Source: Sympetrum striolatum (lineage: Eukaryota > Arthropoda > Insecta > Odonata > Libellulidae). Taken from it: DNA of 64,000 nt. Where the stretch lies: contig OX388349.1 in the NCBI GenBank assembly GCA_947579665.1, forward strand, positions 17,888,459 to 17,952,458, in the 5' to 3' direction. The stretch's first letter is position 1, and each line of letters opens with the position of its first letter. Both the position numbers and the translations under genes were made by a program. Below the pieces are notes generated by a model, which ran no database searches, was not told the origin of the DNA, and saw only the letters and a list, made by a program, of their open reading frames with translations. Positions 23,729-35,575 of this stretch are shown one piece after another.

Positions 23729-23961
23729 GGTAAAGTTTCGGAAGAGGACCGTCAGGGAGAAATTCTATATCTCCCTTATAAGTTGATATTATCATAAAAA
23801 ATTTAAAGCACATTAAAGATAAAGAATAGCGCTATAATTATATGTTTATAAACAATTCGTAGTACGTATGGTTTAGGAGATATTTACATCCAAATATGAC
23901 CGTTTTTGGTCGTTTTTCATCTGCTTGGACGCCATATTTGATAATCTTCCGAAACTTTACC
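23729..23961. mobile_element. 233-bp MITE with 17-bp perfect TIRs
   Basis: GGTAAAGTTTCGGAAGA (23729-23745) is exactly complementary to 23945-23961. The interior includes AGAAATTCTATATCTCCCTT, also seen with small changes in the MITE at 19807-19895. The ends share GGTAAA with that family. No clear target duplication was found. It sits 20 bp from the right end of TIR element copy 1. Confidence 0.7.
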
Positions 23962-25916
23962 ACAAATTTAATTGTTGTAAAATTTGGTAAAATTTCACTT
24001 TCACACTTTTTGGAAAAAAATTATTTTTTCTTAGTAGAAATACCCCGATACCCAATCTTTTGCCATGCCAACTCTTTCTCCTTCAATTATTTCCCATCTG
24101 TCTTCTTGTTCTCAATGATGTCTTTTCGTCTTATAGCCAAATCGATCTGGGCTGCGAGTGTGTAATTTTAGTGAGAAGTGAGAACGTAACGTTTGTCACT
24201 GGATGAAAAGCGATGTCGGAACGATTTAACCTAATATCGCGCCGTTCTATTTCGGTGACATCTGTTAGGAACAGCGTTGCCAAATCATGCACAAAAGTGG
24301 GCGGAAGTCGTCATAGAAATGTAATTTTCGGCTGCTGTTAGTAGTAAATAAGGCATGAAAGTCAATTAAATTTCTACGATTTACCTGTATTATGCAAATG
24401 ATATGCGTGATATGTGTAATACGGTAATTATATAGGCATTAAACCTTAAGAAAATAAGTCAATGTGTTCTGTAACTTATGTAATTACCTTATAACGAGTC
24501 TATTTATTTCTCTCCGTGTAACAGTGTGAGTAGACAATTGGATTTGAACGGAAAAGATCGGTTTTTTACGCATATATATTAGTCTACCAATTATTTTCAT
24601 GTACACCAACAGTAGAATAGGTTAAGCTTTTATCTATAATGTAGTAACAAATGTGAAGTAGTAAGTTTTGAACTATACAATATTTATACGAAATTCTAAA
24701 TTAGTTAGAATGTTTGAAAGCGAGGAAATGAGCTGGATTCATTGTGTTTATTTGATCCCATGTAGATTTTGGTCCATGTGTCGCAAATATTTGTGGAGGA
24801 AGGTGCTAATTGTAAAAACACAGAACTAGATAGATTCACAAGAATTAAGATATCTAATTCTCACGACAAGCTTTCTTTCAGTTTGGCAGGATAACCTATC
24901 AATGTAGCTTACCAAATAAGTGATTAATGCTGATAGAATCATTAGCTTTCTTTAATTTTCTATATATAGCATCCACCTGAACACAATCTTAAAATGTTTT
25001 TAAGATTTACTATGATATGTAACCAGATTTTTGGTGATTGAATCATGTTGAATGTCCCAGGTGAAAACAATCCTTTTTATTGACATTAAAGTGTTTGGAT
25101 GTGTTTAATAATCAAAGGCAATAATTAAGCTAGACAGGATTAAAGTTGAAATTGGTCTATCATTCAAAACATATGCTACAAGACTTCAAAATAGGCTCAA
25201 CATGGTTGATCCCAAGGGTATTAGGAGTTCAGGCATTGTTAAATACATTAAAAGTGGTATTCATTACATACTTATGAATTGATGTCTTGATTTAGAAATT
25301 TATTTTACCAAAGTTAGTACTATTAATGTTTCTCATGAATATAAAGATGTATATTTGTATTATAGTTTCTTCTTAGCTCTTAAGTGGGCATATTCTTTTT
25401 ATATATGTAAGCGAATTATCAGCTTCTTTAGATGTATATCTTCTTTGTGCATAAATCGTTGAACTGCTCATGCTTTGTGCAATAAAAATACATAGATAAA
25501 TAAACTAATAGTATTAAAGAAAGTATCATATCAGCGGTGGAATACACTACTTTCCCAATCAAAGGATAGGAGATAGAAGATTGTCATTCATCTTAGAATG
25601 CAATGTATTTATGATAAAAGTATCTCTTTTACACCTTTCAGTTATTTCTATCAGTAGATTCTCACTAGTTTTTCACATCTATTTTATTTGTGACAGGGTT
25701 AATGCTGTGAATAATACATATTTCCTAAGATTCACTTACGTTTTTTGTATCCACGACAAATTTTTTCCTTTTCAATATCAAATAAAACATTATTTATGAT
25801 TATTATTTACTAATAAGATTAAACTGGTGATGGATTGAATTAAAAAAATATTCATAGCTTAAATGTGTAGAAAAACGCCTACGAGAAGAAGAGTACACAA
25901 ATTTATGGTAAAACTA
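23962..25916. other. spacer with a small inverted piece of the 2 kb TIR element
   Basis: Positions 24245-24325, read on the minus strand, resemble the right part of the 2 kb element (ATTTCTATGACGACTTCCG, then TTGGCAACGCNGTTC). This is a short inverted relic or a shared ancestral sequence. A GGTAAAATTTCAC terminal-repeat motif lies at about 23989. The remainder is AT-rich, and the frames at 23896-24165 and 25581-25799 show no domain. Confidence 0.45.
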
Positions 25917-25982
25917 TTGTTTAGGACTGTTTGGGAATTTTTTTCTTTTACTAGAAATAGCCCGATTTCCGATAATTTTACC
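25917..25982. mobile_element. MITE relic of the GGTAAAA family
   Basis: It starts GGTAAAACTATTG, contains TTTAGGACTGTTTGGGA and ends ATAATTTTACC. The core matches the MITE at 19807-19895, but the terminal repeats have decayed. Confidence 0.45.
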
Positions 25983-26137
25983 CAAATTTTCACCAAAGCA
26001 TATACTAATAATATTAAATTCACTCTAGTGCGACACACTTAAGGCAAACACACTGATTCAAACGTGAATTACAATCGTCTATTAATAAATTACTTGGCTT
26101 ATTACTCGAAGTGTTTTGATTTCACAATGTATAAGCA

Positions 26138-28307
26138 GGGCCCTTATTATGACTTTCTTTCGATAAGTGATATTCGATAGAATTACCGTTATTTTCGATA
26201 AATCCGCCATGTTTTGCCAGTTAACGAAAGCGCAGTCAAAAGTGGTATTATGACCTACGTGATATTCGAAACTTATCGAACGAAGCTATCGACTGCTCTG
26301 GAGGTGGCGATAGAGACTTTCGCTAGCCAAGGAAGAGTAAAGATGGAGGACGAGATTGTATATGTGATGTGTACCGCAGAGCCAGAAGGAGAAGAAACCG
26401 TTTACGAGCTATTCGGAGGACATTACGGGATGCTAGTAATCCTTTCGAGATACTAGACAGCGATTTCGTACGTTTATATCGTAGATTATATCGTTTATGT
26501 AATTACTTTGAACTTTGTCATTGACCAAGATTTATGTTTTTGGTAAATTATTTCATGCTGTACATAGTTCTCAGTTGCATATTAAGTGAAAGAAATACTG
26601 TTGCAACCTGGTATAAATACTACATATACTTAATAATTAAGGTTCAACTTCTTTCCTTGAGCAAGGTTTACTGTTTTGTTCATGGTTTTGATTTCTTTAA
26701 CGGCTCACTTGTGAGCAAGAATTGAATATACGTTGGTTGAATAAACATTTTGCACCTTCATCTCGGTACTTCTTTTTTACGACCTTCTTCAACCTATTAG
26801 CGATCTGCGGATAGTTGGGTAGGTTAAAAATGAGAACAACATCTTTAAATAAGTGCTTTTATTTCCTTACACTGATTACATTAACGCAAGGAAGGTAGGG
26901 CATGATGTAAAAGAAAGCCATGTTTTGATATCAATCCTTTTATTTAAGTGCAGAAAAACGCCCACAGGAAGGTGAGCGTGAAAAAACTGCGAAACCTACT
27001 CAGAGAAGCTTAAGAAAGTAGAAAAGAAGCAATGGATGATATATCTAGTGACTTTTGTGTATCTTCAATGAAGTTTACAGCAAGTAGTACAGTAGGAACA
27101 TAAGAAGTCATAAGAAGTTCCATATCTCTAAGAAACAAACATATGCTTTATATATCTTTATATGCCAAAAGAAATTGAGGAAAGCGAGATTAGGATTGAG
27201 AAAAGGAAAAGAAACTAAATCTTTTAATAGAGTTTATGTACAGTTAAAATCTTTAAAAAGCAAACGTTCTATTAGAAATATGGCATCTGATAGTAAAATA
27301 GGAAGATACATAAATATTTAAATAGTAGCCATGAATTAATAGTGAAGTTCTCCAAGCAGTATGAATATATAAGGAAGACAAAATCTGAGATTCAAACAAG
27401 TAAATACATAAATATCTAAGTACTACCAAACAATCATAAGTAAAAATCTACTAGAACTACCCAAAGATAAATGAAACCTGGTAGTCAAAAGTAAATACAT
27501 AAATACTTGCAAATATTGAATAGTTAAAATCAGCAGTAACTATAAGAATAGATAAATAAGATGTAACCTCAGAGTGAAGCATGTCAAAACAGAAATATAT
27601 AAATACTTGCAAATATTGAATAGTTAAAGTCTGCAGTAACTAAGAATAGGTAAATAAGATGTAACCAAAGAGTGAATGAGTGCTGCTGATAATTATTAGA
27701 GATAAATTCTCACTTTTAGGTACAATCACATTTGGATGCTTGTGTTCAAATTATCGAACCCCAAAAAGTTGACTATCCTTTGGAATCCCGTTCAACTCTA
27801 CATAGCTTCATACTAAATTAATTTATGAAACATTAATTCACAGTTACGTAGGGACATTACACATTAAAACGCAACACTAACCTTATTACGTTATGCTACA
27901 CAATCATGGCTAAGAAATTAAATGCTATCATTTCACTGCTACTTACACCATATAATTATCTTCGAAAGCATATCTCATTCTCGCAAAACATTCCATGATA
28001 CATTATTAACTCTGCATACGACTAAAGTTGAAATCTTACAATGGATCATACATACCACATGTCTTACTAAGTTGAATTTCTTCCGCCAAATGACCTTAAA
28101 CCTCGATTTCTATGACGACTTCCGGCCAAAAATCCCAAAAATACGGTCAACTTGGCAACGCCGTTCGAACGACTTATCGCAGACGTTCTTCCGAACGAAT
28201 GATAGGTAACTTGGTCTCCTAATACCGTTTTTGTGTGATATTCGTTCCGGAGGCAGGCTTTCGAAGTAAACGTATCACTTATCGAAAGAAAGTCATAATA
28301 AGGGCCC
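26138..28307. mobile_element. ~2.2 kb TIR element, copy 2
   Basis: Same orientation and termini as copy 1 (GGGCCCTTATTATGACTTTC and its complement). It is longer mainly through about 75 bp after 26890 (with CAGAAAAACGCCCACAGGAAG) and an internal duplication near 27570-27640 that repeats AAATACTTGCAAATATTGAA. The flanks (GCA at left, AGT at right) show no obvious duplication. The near identity of the copies means recent mobility or a segmental copy. Confidence 0.8.
26343..26456 (+). CDS. short open frame in TIR element copy 2
   Basis: Same 37-codon frame as at 21922-22035 with no change in the encoded peptide. The identity reflects the recency of the copies and is not evidence of function. 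Confidence 0.28.
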   Translation: MEDEIVYVMCTAEPEGEETVYELFGGHYGMLVILSRY

Positions 28308-29064
28308 AGTTAGTTCAAAAATCTAAAGATGTAACACTGACAAATACCCGAAGATATTGATTTTAAGCTTACATTTATGTCAAGAATGAACGATCTTAAA
28401 AACGTTTTCACTGATAAGATTCTAAATGAAAATTCTTAATTGTAAGGTGACTATTTTATTCACAATTAATGGCTATTTATTGATTCTATAAAAGTAAAGC
28501 ACCGTGTGTATTTACTAGAATATGTGGAAGTATTGACGTGCATCTTCGAGCGGGCGGCAAAGAATCCGATAATTCCTCAATAACTTTAGGGATGCGATAT
28601 AATTTGATAAAATTGCTGTCCGCCACATCGATGGGATTGTTACTGTTTATCTATGCTATCAATCTCCTTCTCGTTACTCTTAAATAATTCCTTTTCCTAC
28701 GTCTCTCCTCCAAAACCGCAGCCAAAATAAGATGCCTGTCACCAGGTCGGGGCAAGAGATATAGGAGGATGAGGTAGGCTGTTTTCACGTCCGTAGTAGT
28801 GTTTCAGAGCGATGCAGAAAGCGCTGTAGGCGCTACCAGCTGAAACAGGCAATTCCTCCTCTATAATTCTCATAGTGAGTGTCAACTTCTCCTGCTTAAT
28901 TTCTCATAGTGTTTTTTTTTGTTTTTGCTACGGAAGCTCCGGAAGTCCGGAAAAAGACGAACAAGAAGGCGGAAGTGGAATAATTGGGAAATGCAATGTT
29001 CATGCAATTCTACACGTGAGGAACACGAGGTTGAACAAACGTCTTGTATTTTCTTTTGAGCAGT
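28308..29064 (+). promoter_or_regulatory. 5' region of the plus-strand THAP gene
   Basis: GC rises from about 28540 to 29060. The stretch 28815-28850 (AGCGCTGTAGGCGCTACCAG) can fold on itself. The first supported ATG of the THAP gene follows at 29065. Specific core promoter motifs cannot be fixed by eye. Confidence 0.3.
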
Positions 29065-29150
29065 ATGGGGCAACTACATTGTGATGTATATGGCTGCACC
29101 AGCCATATATCCCAAGTTCATCTTCACAGGTTTCCAAGAACTGTAGAAAG
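29065..29150 (+). CDS. THAP-domain gene, exon 1
   Basis: ATG at 29065 opens MGQLHCDVYGCTSHISQVHL followed by HRFPRTVE, ending two bases into an Arg codon at a GTAATA donor. THAP zinc fingers are C2CH DNA-binding modules starting near the N-terminus with C-x(2-4)-C. Here C6 and C11 (C-x4-C) are in place, and the conserved HRFP follows. The start is chosen because THAP domains usually begin within a few residues of the initiator Met. The remaining Cys/His ligands are in exon 2 and the splice phase matches. Confidence 0.8.
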
Positions 29151-30957
29151 GTAATAATAAATAAGATATATTGTTGCACCACGCTAAGTCGCATTCCCGG
29201 TTTCCTTTATATTCGTTATGTCGTAATAGAATTAGAATATTCCGATTGATGTGTTTTGTGTCGATCTTCGATGCATCTATACTTAGTTAATGATTATCAG
29301 TAGTAATGACATCGGAAATTGGATTAGAGAGGCTGGAGCCGAAAAAGCTTTCAGTTAAGGAAGTCGCCATTACGTAAGGATTCTACATAAAATCTCCGTA
29401 GACTCCATCAGTCCCCACCTTTATTTCAGAAACCGTTTGACTTAGAGATTCTAAACAAATTGCATTGCGTTTCTACGAGTTAGAAACCCCTTGGAGAACT
29501 ATTGTCATTACTAAGAAAGCCCGGGTTCGAACCCAGGAGTTCATAATAGGGTCCATTAGGAATACACGTAAACTTCACTTTTATTGGTTGAAGGCCTTAT
29601 TTCTTTTGCAAAATGAAATTAGAAATAATAGTTGTTCAATGTCGAGAATACCGTCGAAAGAAGGGAAATTAAATAAAATTTCTTACTTTAGTCGTGGAAC
29701 AACGATTTCGATTAGAAAATGCCAGTATTTTCTGATAGAATAGAAGAAAGTTTGGTTAAAAGCTACGGGTGTAGCCGTGTAGCGAAAGTGAAGTAAACGA
29801 AGTGGGCACGTAAACTACAATTTTACCATCATCTCTATACTCCCTGGTAAGTTCAAGATCTTTTTAATGCTATACTCTAACTTCAATTATAAAACATATC
29901 TACGTACAACATCGTTTTTCGGCGGTCAACGAAATGATGAACCTGATTAAGCAAGGGAACGTCTTTTACAATGGTATTTGTTCTCTTTGAGCTGTTGAAA
30001 TTCAATTGGTGTTGTAGCATAATATTTAATAGTTAAGTCCGGTATTACAACATATATTTAGAGTCAACCTCGACTGAAATCTTCACTTGAACTCTAACAA
30101 AGCGTACTATATTCGATATTTATACTTTTACTTAATATTTAACTCTTAAAAGTTACTTTACCAGCAATGATTCATGGATGTGAACCTACTATATGTCGGA
30201 AATTTCTAGAGCTAGCCTCTCGCCTTAGTTGGTTTATCGCTGAAAATATTTAGTGCTACTTTTTGTTGAAAATCTTATAAATATTCTAAATAAATTGGTA
30301 TGATTCCTTAACACAGATATTTCTCGTGACATTGCCATTTCTTCTTTGCAAATCATCATACGTTTGGTGTAGTGGAGAATTTGTTATGGTTCAGATACTT
30401 CATAAGTGTTATAATTAGTTATATAAATTGAAATTGAAATGAATTTATGAAGTTTATTAAAATTACTTGTTTCATTCATGCATTTATTACTGATAAAGTG
30501 TAAGTAGAACTCTGTTTCTGTCAAGTTAGACGACTATGACAGGATTTCGACTAAACGAGAAACGACTTTTATACCGTGTAGCTTAAGTATTTGCTGCATG
30601 GATTCTTTTTTTATGAATTAAATTTAGCTAAAGGACGTCATACACGAGAAAATTCAACAGGAAAAATTTCTAGAATTATTTCACAAAATGGCGATTCCTG
30701 ATTAACTGAAATAAAAACATGTTCTATCGGTCAAATACTTCTTCGTGCATGACGGCATTAGATACATGTTTTTGCAAATGAAATTCAGTATGCATTCAGT
30801 GATCCTCGTTTTAGCCTCATGAACCTTGAGAGAGTATGAAGATTTTCCGTAAGTTTTTCAATCTTTGGAACAAACTTGAATTCTTTTATTTCGTAATATT
30901 CAACTGACTTGACCTGAATTATGACTGAACTCTAATGTATATTTATATTATTGTTAG
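29151..30957 (+). other. intron 1 of the THAP gene
   Basis: AT-rich. A palindromic CCCGGGTTCGAACCCAGG at about 29520-29537 fits the B-box consensus on both strands, but no tRNA fold surrounds it. The frame 29465-29743 has no domain. Confidence 0.45.
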
Positions 30958-31068
30958 GGCTCTGAAATGGCTAGAATTTTGTAGAAATCCAAGGCTCTCT
31001 GGAATTCTTCCAAAGGAACTGTGCAAAAAGGCAACCATCTGTCGTAAGCATTTCGAACTGTCTAAAAT
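30958..31068 (+). CDS. THAP-domain gene, exon 2 (second half of the zinc finger)
   Basis: After TTGTTAG the first base completes Arg, then ALKWLEFCRNPRLSGILPKE and LCKKATICRKHFELSK. The invariant W, the third ligand within ICxxHF (C-x2-H), and the conserved leucines are present, completing C2CH with exon 1. If the GTAATT donor at 31069 is not used, the frame stops at once (ATG TAA), giving only a truncated finger. Normal THAP domains run about 15-20 residues further to an AVPTIF-like box, so the donor is probably used. The next exon carrying that box was not identified. Confidence 0.75.
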
Positions 31069-31639
31069 GTAATTGCATGGTTGGATTCTTATCAGTGAGT
31101 AATGTACTTACTTATAAATTGATTATCGTTATAAATATAAAACAAGTATCATGTAGTGATGACATTATAACAACAATGGGCCAGCTTAATCCACCAGAAG
31201 ATGAATTATAGAGTGTGTTCTTTTCCTATGCTACCTCCACTTCTAACGTCTGGATCCGTCTCATTGGGTAAGAATACCGTGTAAGAGGAAATTTGTTGAT
31301 GGAACTAAAATAATGCAGATGAAATTTTTTTTTCCTGTGGAATTTTTGCTATGTCATTTCCCTCCTCACCTTGGAAGGAATTCCTCAAAGTAACGGCATC
31401 GTCGATTGATTAAATTTATTTAATTATCTTATTATTTTTACATACATTAATTATGTTGCATCCATTTTCAGGTAAACATAAAAGTGTGTATGGAAATTGT
31501 GTAAATGCATATATTCTATAATTGCCTTCTATTGTTGGTTAATAGTATGAAATACTTCTTCGTGTTATAAATCTACCTCTTGCTTCATGCTTTGCTATTC
31601 AGTACTGATAACTCAACATTTGTTTATACTTCAGGCCCT

Positions 31640-31892
31640 TTTCTGATGAAATGGTGGCAGATATGGAGCTTATTTATGAGAGGAGGTGGAAAAGCAGCTA
31701 AAGACCTGGTAATTGGACATTATTAAGCCCTGCAAGTTGATGACTGCTGGCATCTTGTAGAACTCATGGAATCATCTGATATTTGATTGAAAAAAGAGGC
31801 AACTTACTTTTTGTTGAGAATGGTGATGATGAGATAAATGATGCATTTGAGCTGAGGGTTTTACAGCCCGACTTCATGGAACTTCAATGCCA
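31640..31892 (+). pseudogene. degenerate exon-like segment
   Basis: After ACTTCAG one frame reads PFSDEMVADMELIYERRW. Further on, RGNLLFVENGDDEINDAFEL and RVLQPDFMELQCQ run to a GTTAAT donor. All are in one frame but interrupted by four stops (31700-31790). Another frame holds DDCWHLVELMESSD. This looks like a decayed exon or transposase piece. Its end phase does not match the acceptor at 32187, so it is probably not part of the current transcript. Confidence 0.3.
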
Positions 31893-32186
31893 GGTTAATA
31901 ATTATAATGGTGTTACTAGCAATTTCTTTCTCGTAGCAATTTATTCTAGGCCTCACAATTGATGGGTTCCAAGAAAACAATTCTCTGCTATCATTAGCAA
32001 TGTTTTTCTTTAATTTAATTTTCGTATTTTAAAATCCTCTCCAAACCCAAAAAGGGATAATTCTTGTATATTTAATCACATTTCATATTTCATTAACTAC
32101 TTTAATATAACAACACACTAACTAAAGTAATTCATTACTGAGAAATGAACAAAATACACAAATACAATTGAAGTTCGTTATTACAG

Positions 32187-32453
32187 AAGATCCAGAAAGG
32201 AGTCTCTACGAGGGAGAGTATGTTCCTCTGTCTATTCCAAATCAGCCTCCACCACCTACTCCACTTGCAACATGGGCTGGAAAGCAGAACGCTATAGAAA
32301 ATAATGAGGGGAATGCAGCCAAAACAGAAGTAGACAGTCCTGCTCTTCCGTCTCCAGCAAATGAGGTTAATACCAGAAGTCAAGTTTACTCTGGAGAAGG
32401 TGGTAATACTTCTGAAAGAATGCCTATGTCAACCCCGACAACCATATTGACAG
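32187..32453 (+). CDS. THAP-gene internal exon, low-complexity linker
   Basis: Acceptor TTATTACAG, donor GTTAGT, 267 nt, phase 1 in and phase 1 out. The translation starts DPERSLYEGEYVPLSIPNQP, has a proline run (PNQPPPPTP) and is rich in Asn, Glu, Ser and Thr. It is likely a disordered linker such as follows many THAP fingers. It joins in frame to the exon at 33100 (G+AG = Glu). Its link to the THAP exons is inferred from order and strand only. Confidence 0.6.
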
Positions 32454-33099
32454 GTTAGTTAATTTATTTAGCTTTTGTTTTTATTGGTACATCAGTTTCA
32501 AGAAGGTGGATGGATGATATGAGCTTTCAACTGTTCAAAGTATGTTTTTATGCTCTAGGGCAAAGTTTAATTTCTGGCCTAATTAAATGAATATAAAATT
32601 AATGTTTCTAGAAATTACTACTTTAAAGTTACCTTGGATCTATGAAATTAAGCTGAGGATTCATCTCTTAATGATGTAAACTTATTTATTGTAAGATACA
32701 GATTTTCTTATTTTGGAACATTTTCGTAGTATTAGAGAACTCTAATTTTTTTTAAGTTACTAGGTAACTTTTCCTTAGCATATTGAACCTGACGACAAAA
32801 GAATTCTAAGCATTTGCATAAATAATTTTGTTCTGTGAAATGTTAACTTCTTAAATCTTAAGCTATTCATAGTTGGGTAAATCCAACTTGCTGCTAATTT
32901 ATCAATCATTTTAAAGCTTCAATTATTTTGTTCTTAGTTTCAATTATTATGGTGATTTCCACATATATATTTATCATAAAAAAGAGTTCATTTGTGGTCA
33001 ATCTTTGTCTATTAAATCCAACAAAAATACGAGTATGTGGCTAAATTGTTTAATGTACGTATTAAGTGAACTTCCCTTTTCTTTTTCATAACATTCCAG

Positions 33100-33254
33100 A
33101 GGGTACTCCTGTATCTGGTACGAGTGCAGTCCGATTGACTTTAAGAGAACAGCAAGTTAGGCAGCTACACAAGTCGATGTATCATCCAGGAGGCTTACGC
33201 TTACAGCTCAGGAGAAAAGACTGTGTTAATTCTATAGCTCTTGTTGATGCTTTA
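33100..33254 (+). CDS. THAP-gene internal exon, conserved-looking basic segment
   Basis: Acceptor ACATTCCAG, donor GTATGT at 33255, 155 nt. It encodes EGTPVSGTSAVRLTLREQQV, then RQLHKSMYHPGGLRLQLRRK, then DCVNSIALVDAL. The composition (alternating basic and hydrophobic, no low complexity) looks like a folded domain, but I do not recognise the family. Splice phases on both sides are consistent. The next exon should begin in phase 0 and was not found; a repeat element fills the intron from 33385. Confidence 0.62.
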
Positions 33255-33384
33255 GTATGTGTCTGGTTAGTCATTTTGTGATTATTTATATTATTCTAAC
33301 TACTCTGCTGTTTTCTAGCTTTGGTGCCATATGCTATAATTTAAAAAAATATCTGTTTAAACATTTCATATAATTTGTAGATAA

Positions 33385-34546
33385 GAGTAAAATGTAGCTT
33401 GCATACTGCAAGTAGATTGTAAATACTAATTTCATATCGGGACGGTCCTCAAAAGAAAAAAAAAAAGAATTGAAAATATTCTTGAAAATCACTGCAATAT
33501 AATAGTCTGGCATCGAACCCCGGTCTTCCATGTGAACTTACTATTCAGCACAACAGAAGATCACCATTATTTACTAAGTGTGAAAATTCAAGCAGAAATA
33601 TTGGCTGCAAATAATTTAAACGACGTCTTACTTTTCACATATATTCCTTATGTGAGAAATTGTTATGTGCTCTGGCATTGAACCCAGGAACAGCATGGTC
33701 TTATCTAAATTTTTTTCTTGACCCGAGTCTTAATATACATCTTTTATCTAAGTAAAACCTTCCTATCATTTTGATAAGCGCAGCAAAATAAATAATGAAA
33801 ATTACCTCAATGTATTTTAAATGGGGGATATATTTACCGCCTGGCTCCAAACCAGGGTCTTTCTGGTATTACTTTCTATGCAGCACAACAGAAGATCACC
33901 ATTATAAACTAAGTGTGAAAATTCAAGCAGAAGTATTGGCTGTAACTGCCTCGAACGACGTCTTACTTTTCCCATATATTCCTTATGAGAGTAATTTTAC
34001 TTTGTCCTGGCATTGAAACCAGGAACAGTAAGGTCATATATAATTTTTTTTTTCAAAACCCTCGTCTTAATATACATCTTCCGTAGAAGGAATAACTTTG
34101 TATCATTTTGATAAGTGGATCAAAAAAATAATGATATTTTACCTTTAAATGTGTTTTAAAGGGCAGAGTCTTGCATCGTCCTATCATCCAACCAAGGATT
34201 TTTTCTGTAAAATACAGTTATGTTTACGATAGAAGATGAATATAGGCAGATTATGAAGATGTATATAGGCTCCTTGAGTTTTACTTCCCTTCCTTCCAGG
34301 AATTATTTTTTTTTAAATCCCGAAAATCAAAGCAGTGCTTTTAAGGGGGGGAAATCGGAACTTTGTGGCCCTCTGGAATCGAACCGATGACATTGTTGTT
34401 CAGAATCACAATTTTTCTGGTGGTTACACCTTATGGCCAATACGCCTGAAAAATTTCAAGTCAATGACTCTTGTAGTTTAGCCTGTGAATTAGTATCTTA
34501 TCTATATCCATGAATGAATCTGGAGAAGCCTCTATATATAATAGAT
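33385..34546. repeat. multi-B-box repeat element, copy 3 (full length)
   Basis: Same start, CTTGCA-tac-TGCAAG hairpin, about six B-box-like subrepeats (near 33509, 33674, 33842, 34008, 34180, 34376) and ATCTATATCCATGAATGAATC tail as copy 2. The internal CTAT microsatellite has nearly gone. Length (1162 bp) agrees with copy 2 (1158 bp). It lies in a presumed intron of the THAP-containing gene. Confidence 0.72.
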
Positions 34547-35424
34547 GGTATGTGATTGTTTCTCTTTTTGGATAGTTCCAAGTTAAAACTAAATCTTTTT
34601 ATTTGCTTTCGACTAATTTATTTCAAGAACGAAACAAATCAACTGGAGATAACCATGTACATGTAAAATTTAAGTGGTTACATTTCGCTGTTTAATGATT
34701 TCTCTGGTTAACTACTTTTATTTCATACTTTTTCTGTGAATGGGAAAGCAATATATAAAAATAATATTACAAAACCATATTACTAGGAATCAATTTAGAG
34801 CATTATTTATTCTACCTTTCTGATAACCTCCTGAGTGGTAGCTGAATAATCAGCAAATCTAAGAAAAATATTTTTTGAAGAATTTTTCTTACAGAAACTG
34901 CTCTTAAATAAGAAATAAAGAAATGTTGTATTTCAAATTAATTTTTAGACATACTTTCCTTGTGATGTGCTAACCATTTGTGATTGTCATAACATTTCAC
35001 TGTAAGCATTGGAAATATACTTGTAATAAATGTACAATAACTTAAAATATGTGTATATTTTTTTTTCTACCCATATCCCACTATCAGCGTTTGCTACGTA
35101 CCTGAAGAAACCATCGTGGTGTTAAGTTTTACGAATAACGAATTAAAATTATCATTAATTACAGAAATTGAACTCTTATTTACGATTGAATTTAAATTGT
35201 AATATTTTTTTATGAATAACCGTACTATCGGAAAGATAAAAATCGTACGTAGCGCCACCTCTACAGCATGAATGTGAACTACTACGCCCGTAGCGCTCCC
35301 GGCGTCGGCATAAATAACTTCAAGGAGCTGGGGGAAAAGGTGGAAGGGGAGGAAGAAAGGTGGAGGGGATGAGAAACAGCTTGCCAAGATATTAACCCGT
35401 AGATGCCTCAACCTGCAACGTACT
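34547..35424. other. spacer with a GC-rich patch
   Basis: 35225-35330 has TAGCGCCACCTCTACAGC and CCCGTAGCGCTCCCGGCGTC. The minus-strand frame 35094-35411 is a chance frame through a purine-rich tract. The patch might be a promoter, but no exon follows that I can support. Confidence 0.35.
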
Positions 35425-35575
35425 CACAGGGACGTTAATCGGCCGTCAGCTATCCGCGGTTACGAAAACCTCGGTTACTGTTGGTGCACTCCAAACTTAA
35501 GTTGACCGCCGTTAATATTTAACCGCGATCAGCTAACGGTGGAGTTAACCGAGATTGGTGCACTCGGGCCGTAGT
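35425..35575. repeat. GGTTAA-rich imperfect inverted repeat, copy 2
   Basis: Contains several GTTAACCG/CGGTTA words and two TTGGTGCACTC motifs about 80 bp apart. In reverse orientation it matches the start of the block at 20995-21112. Confidence 0.5.

Noticed and set aside
29515..29540. tRNA T-arm at CCCGGGTTCGAACCC
   Set aside because: It is a palindrome without the rest of a cloverleaf on either strand.
35235..35265. CTCF-like GAGGTGGCGCTA (complement) insulator site
   Set aside because: Only the core is similar and flanking consensus positions do not fit. A single short match is not evidence.
35094..35411. 105-codon minus-strand frame
   Set aside because: It runs through a purine-rich tract and a GC-rich patch; no domain or conserved start.
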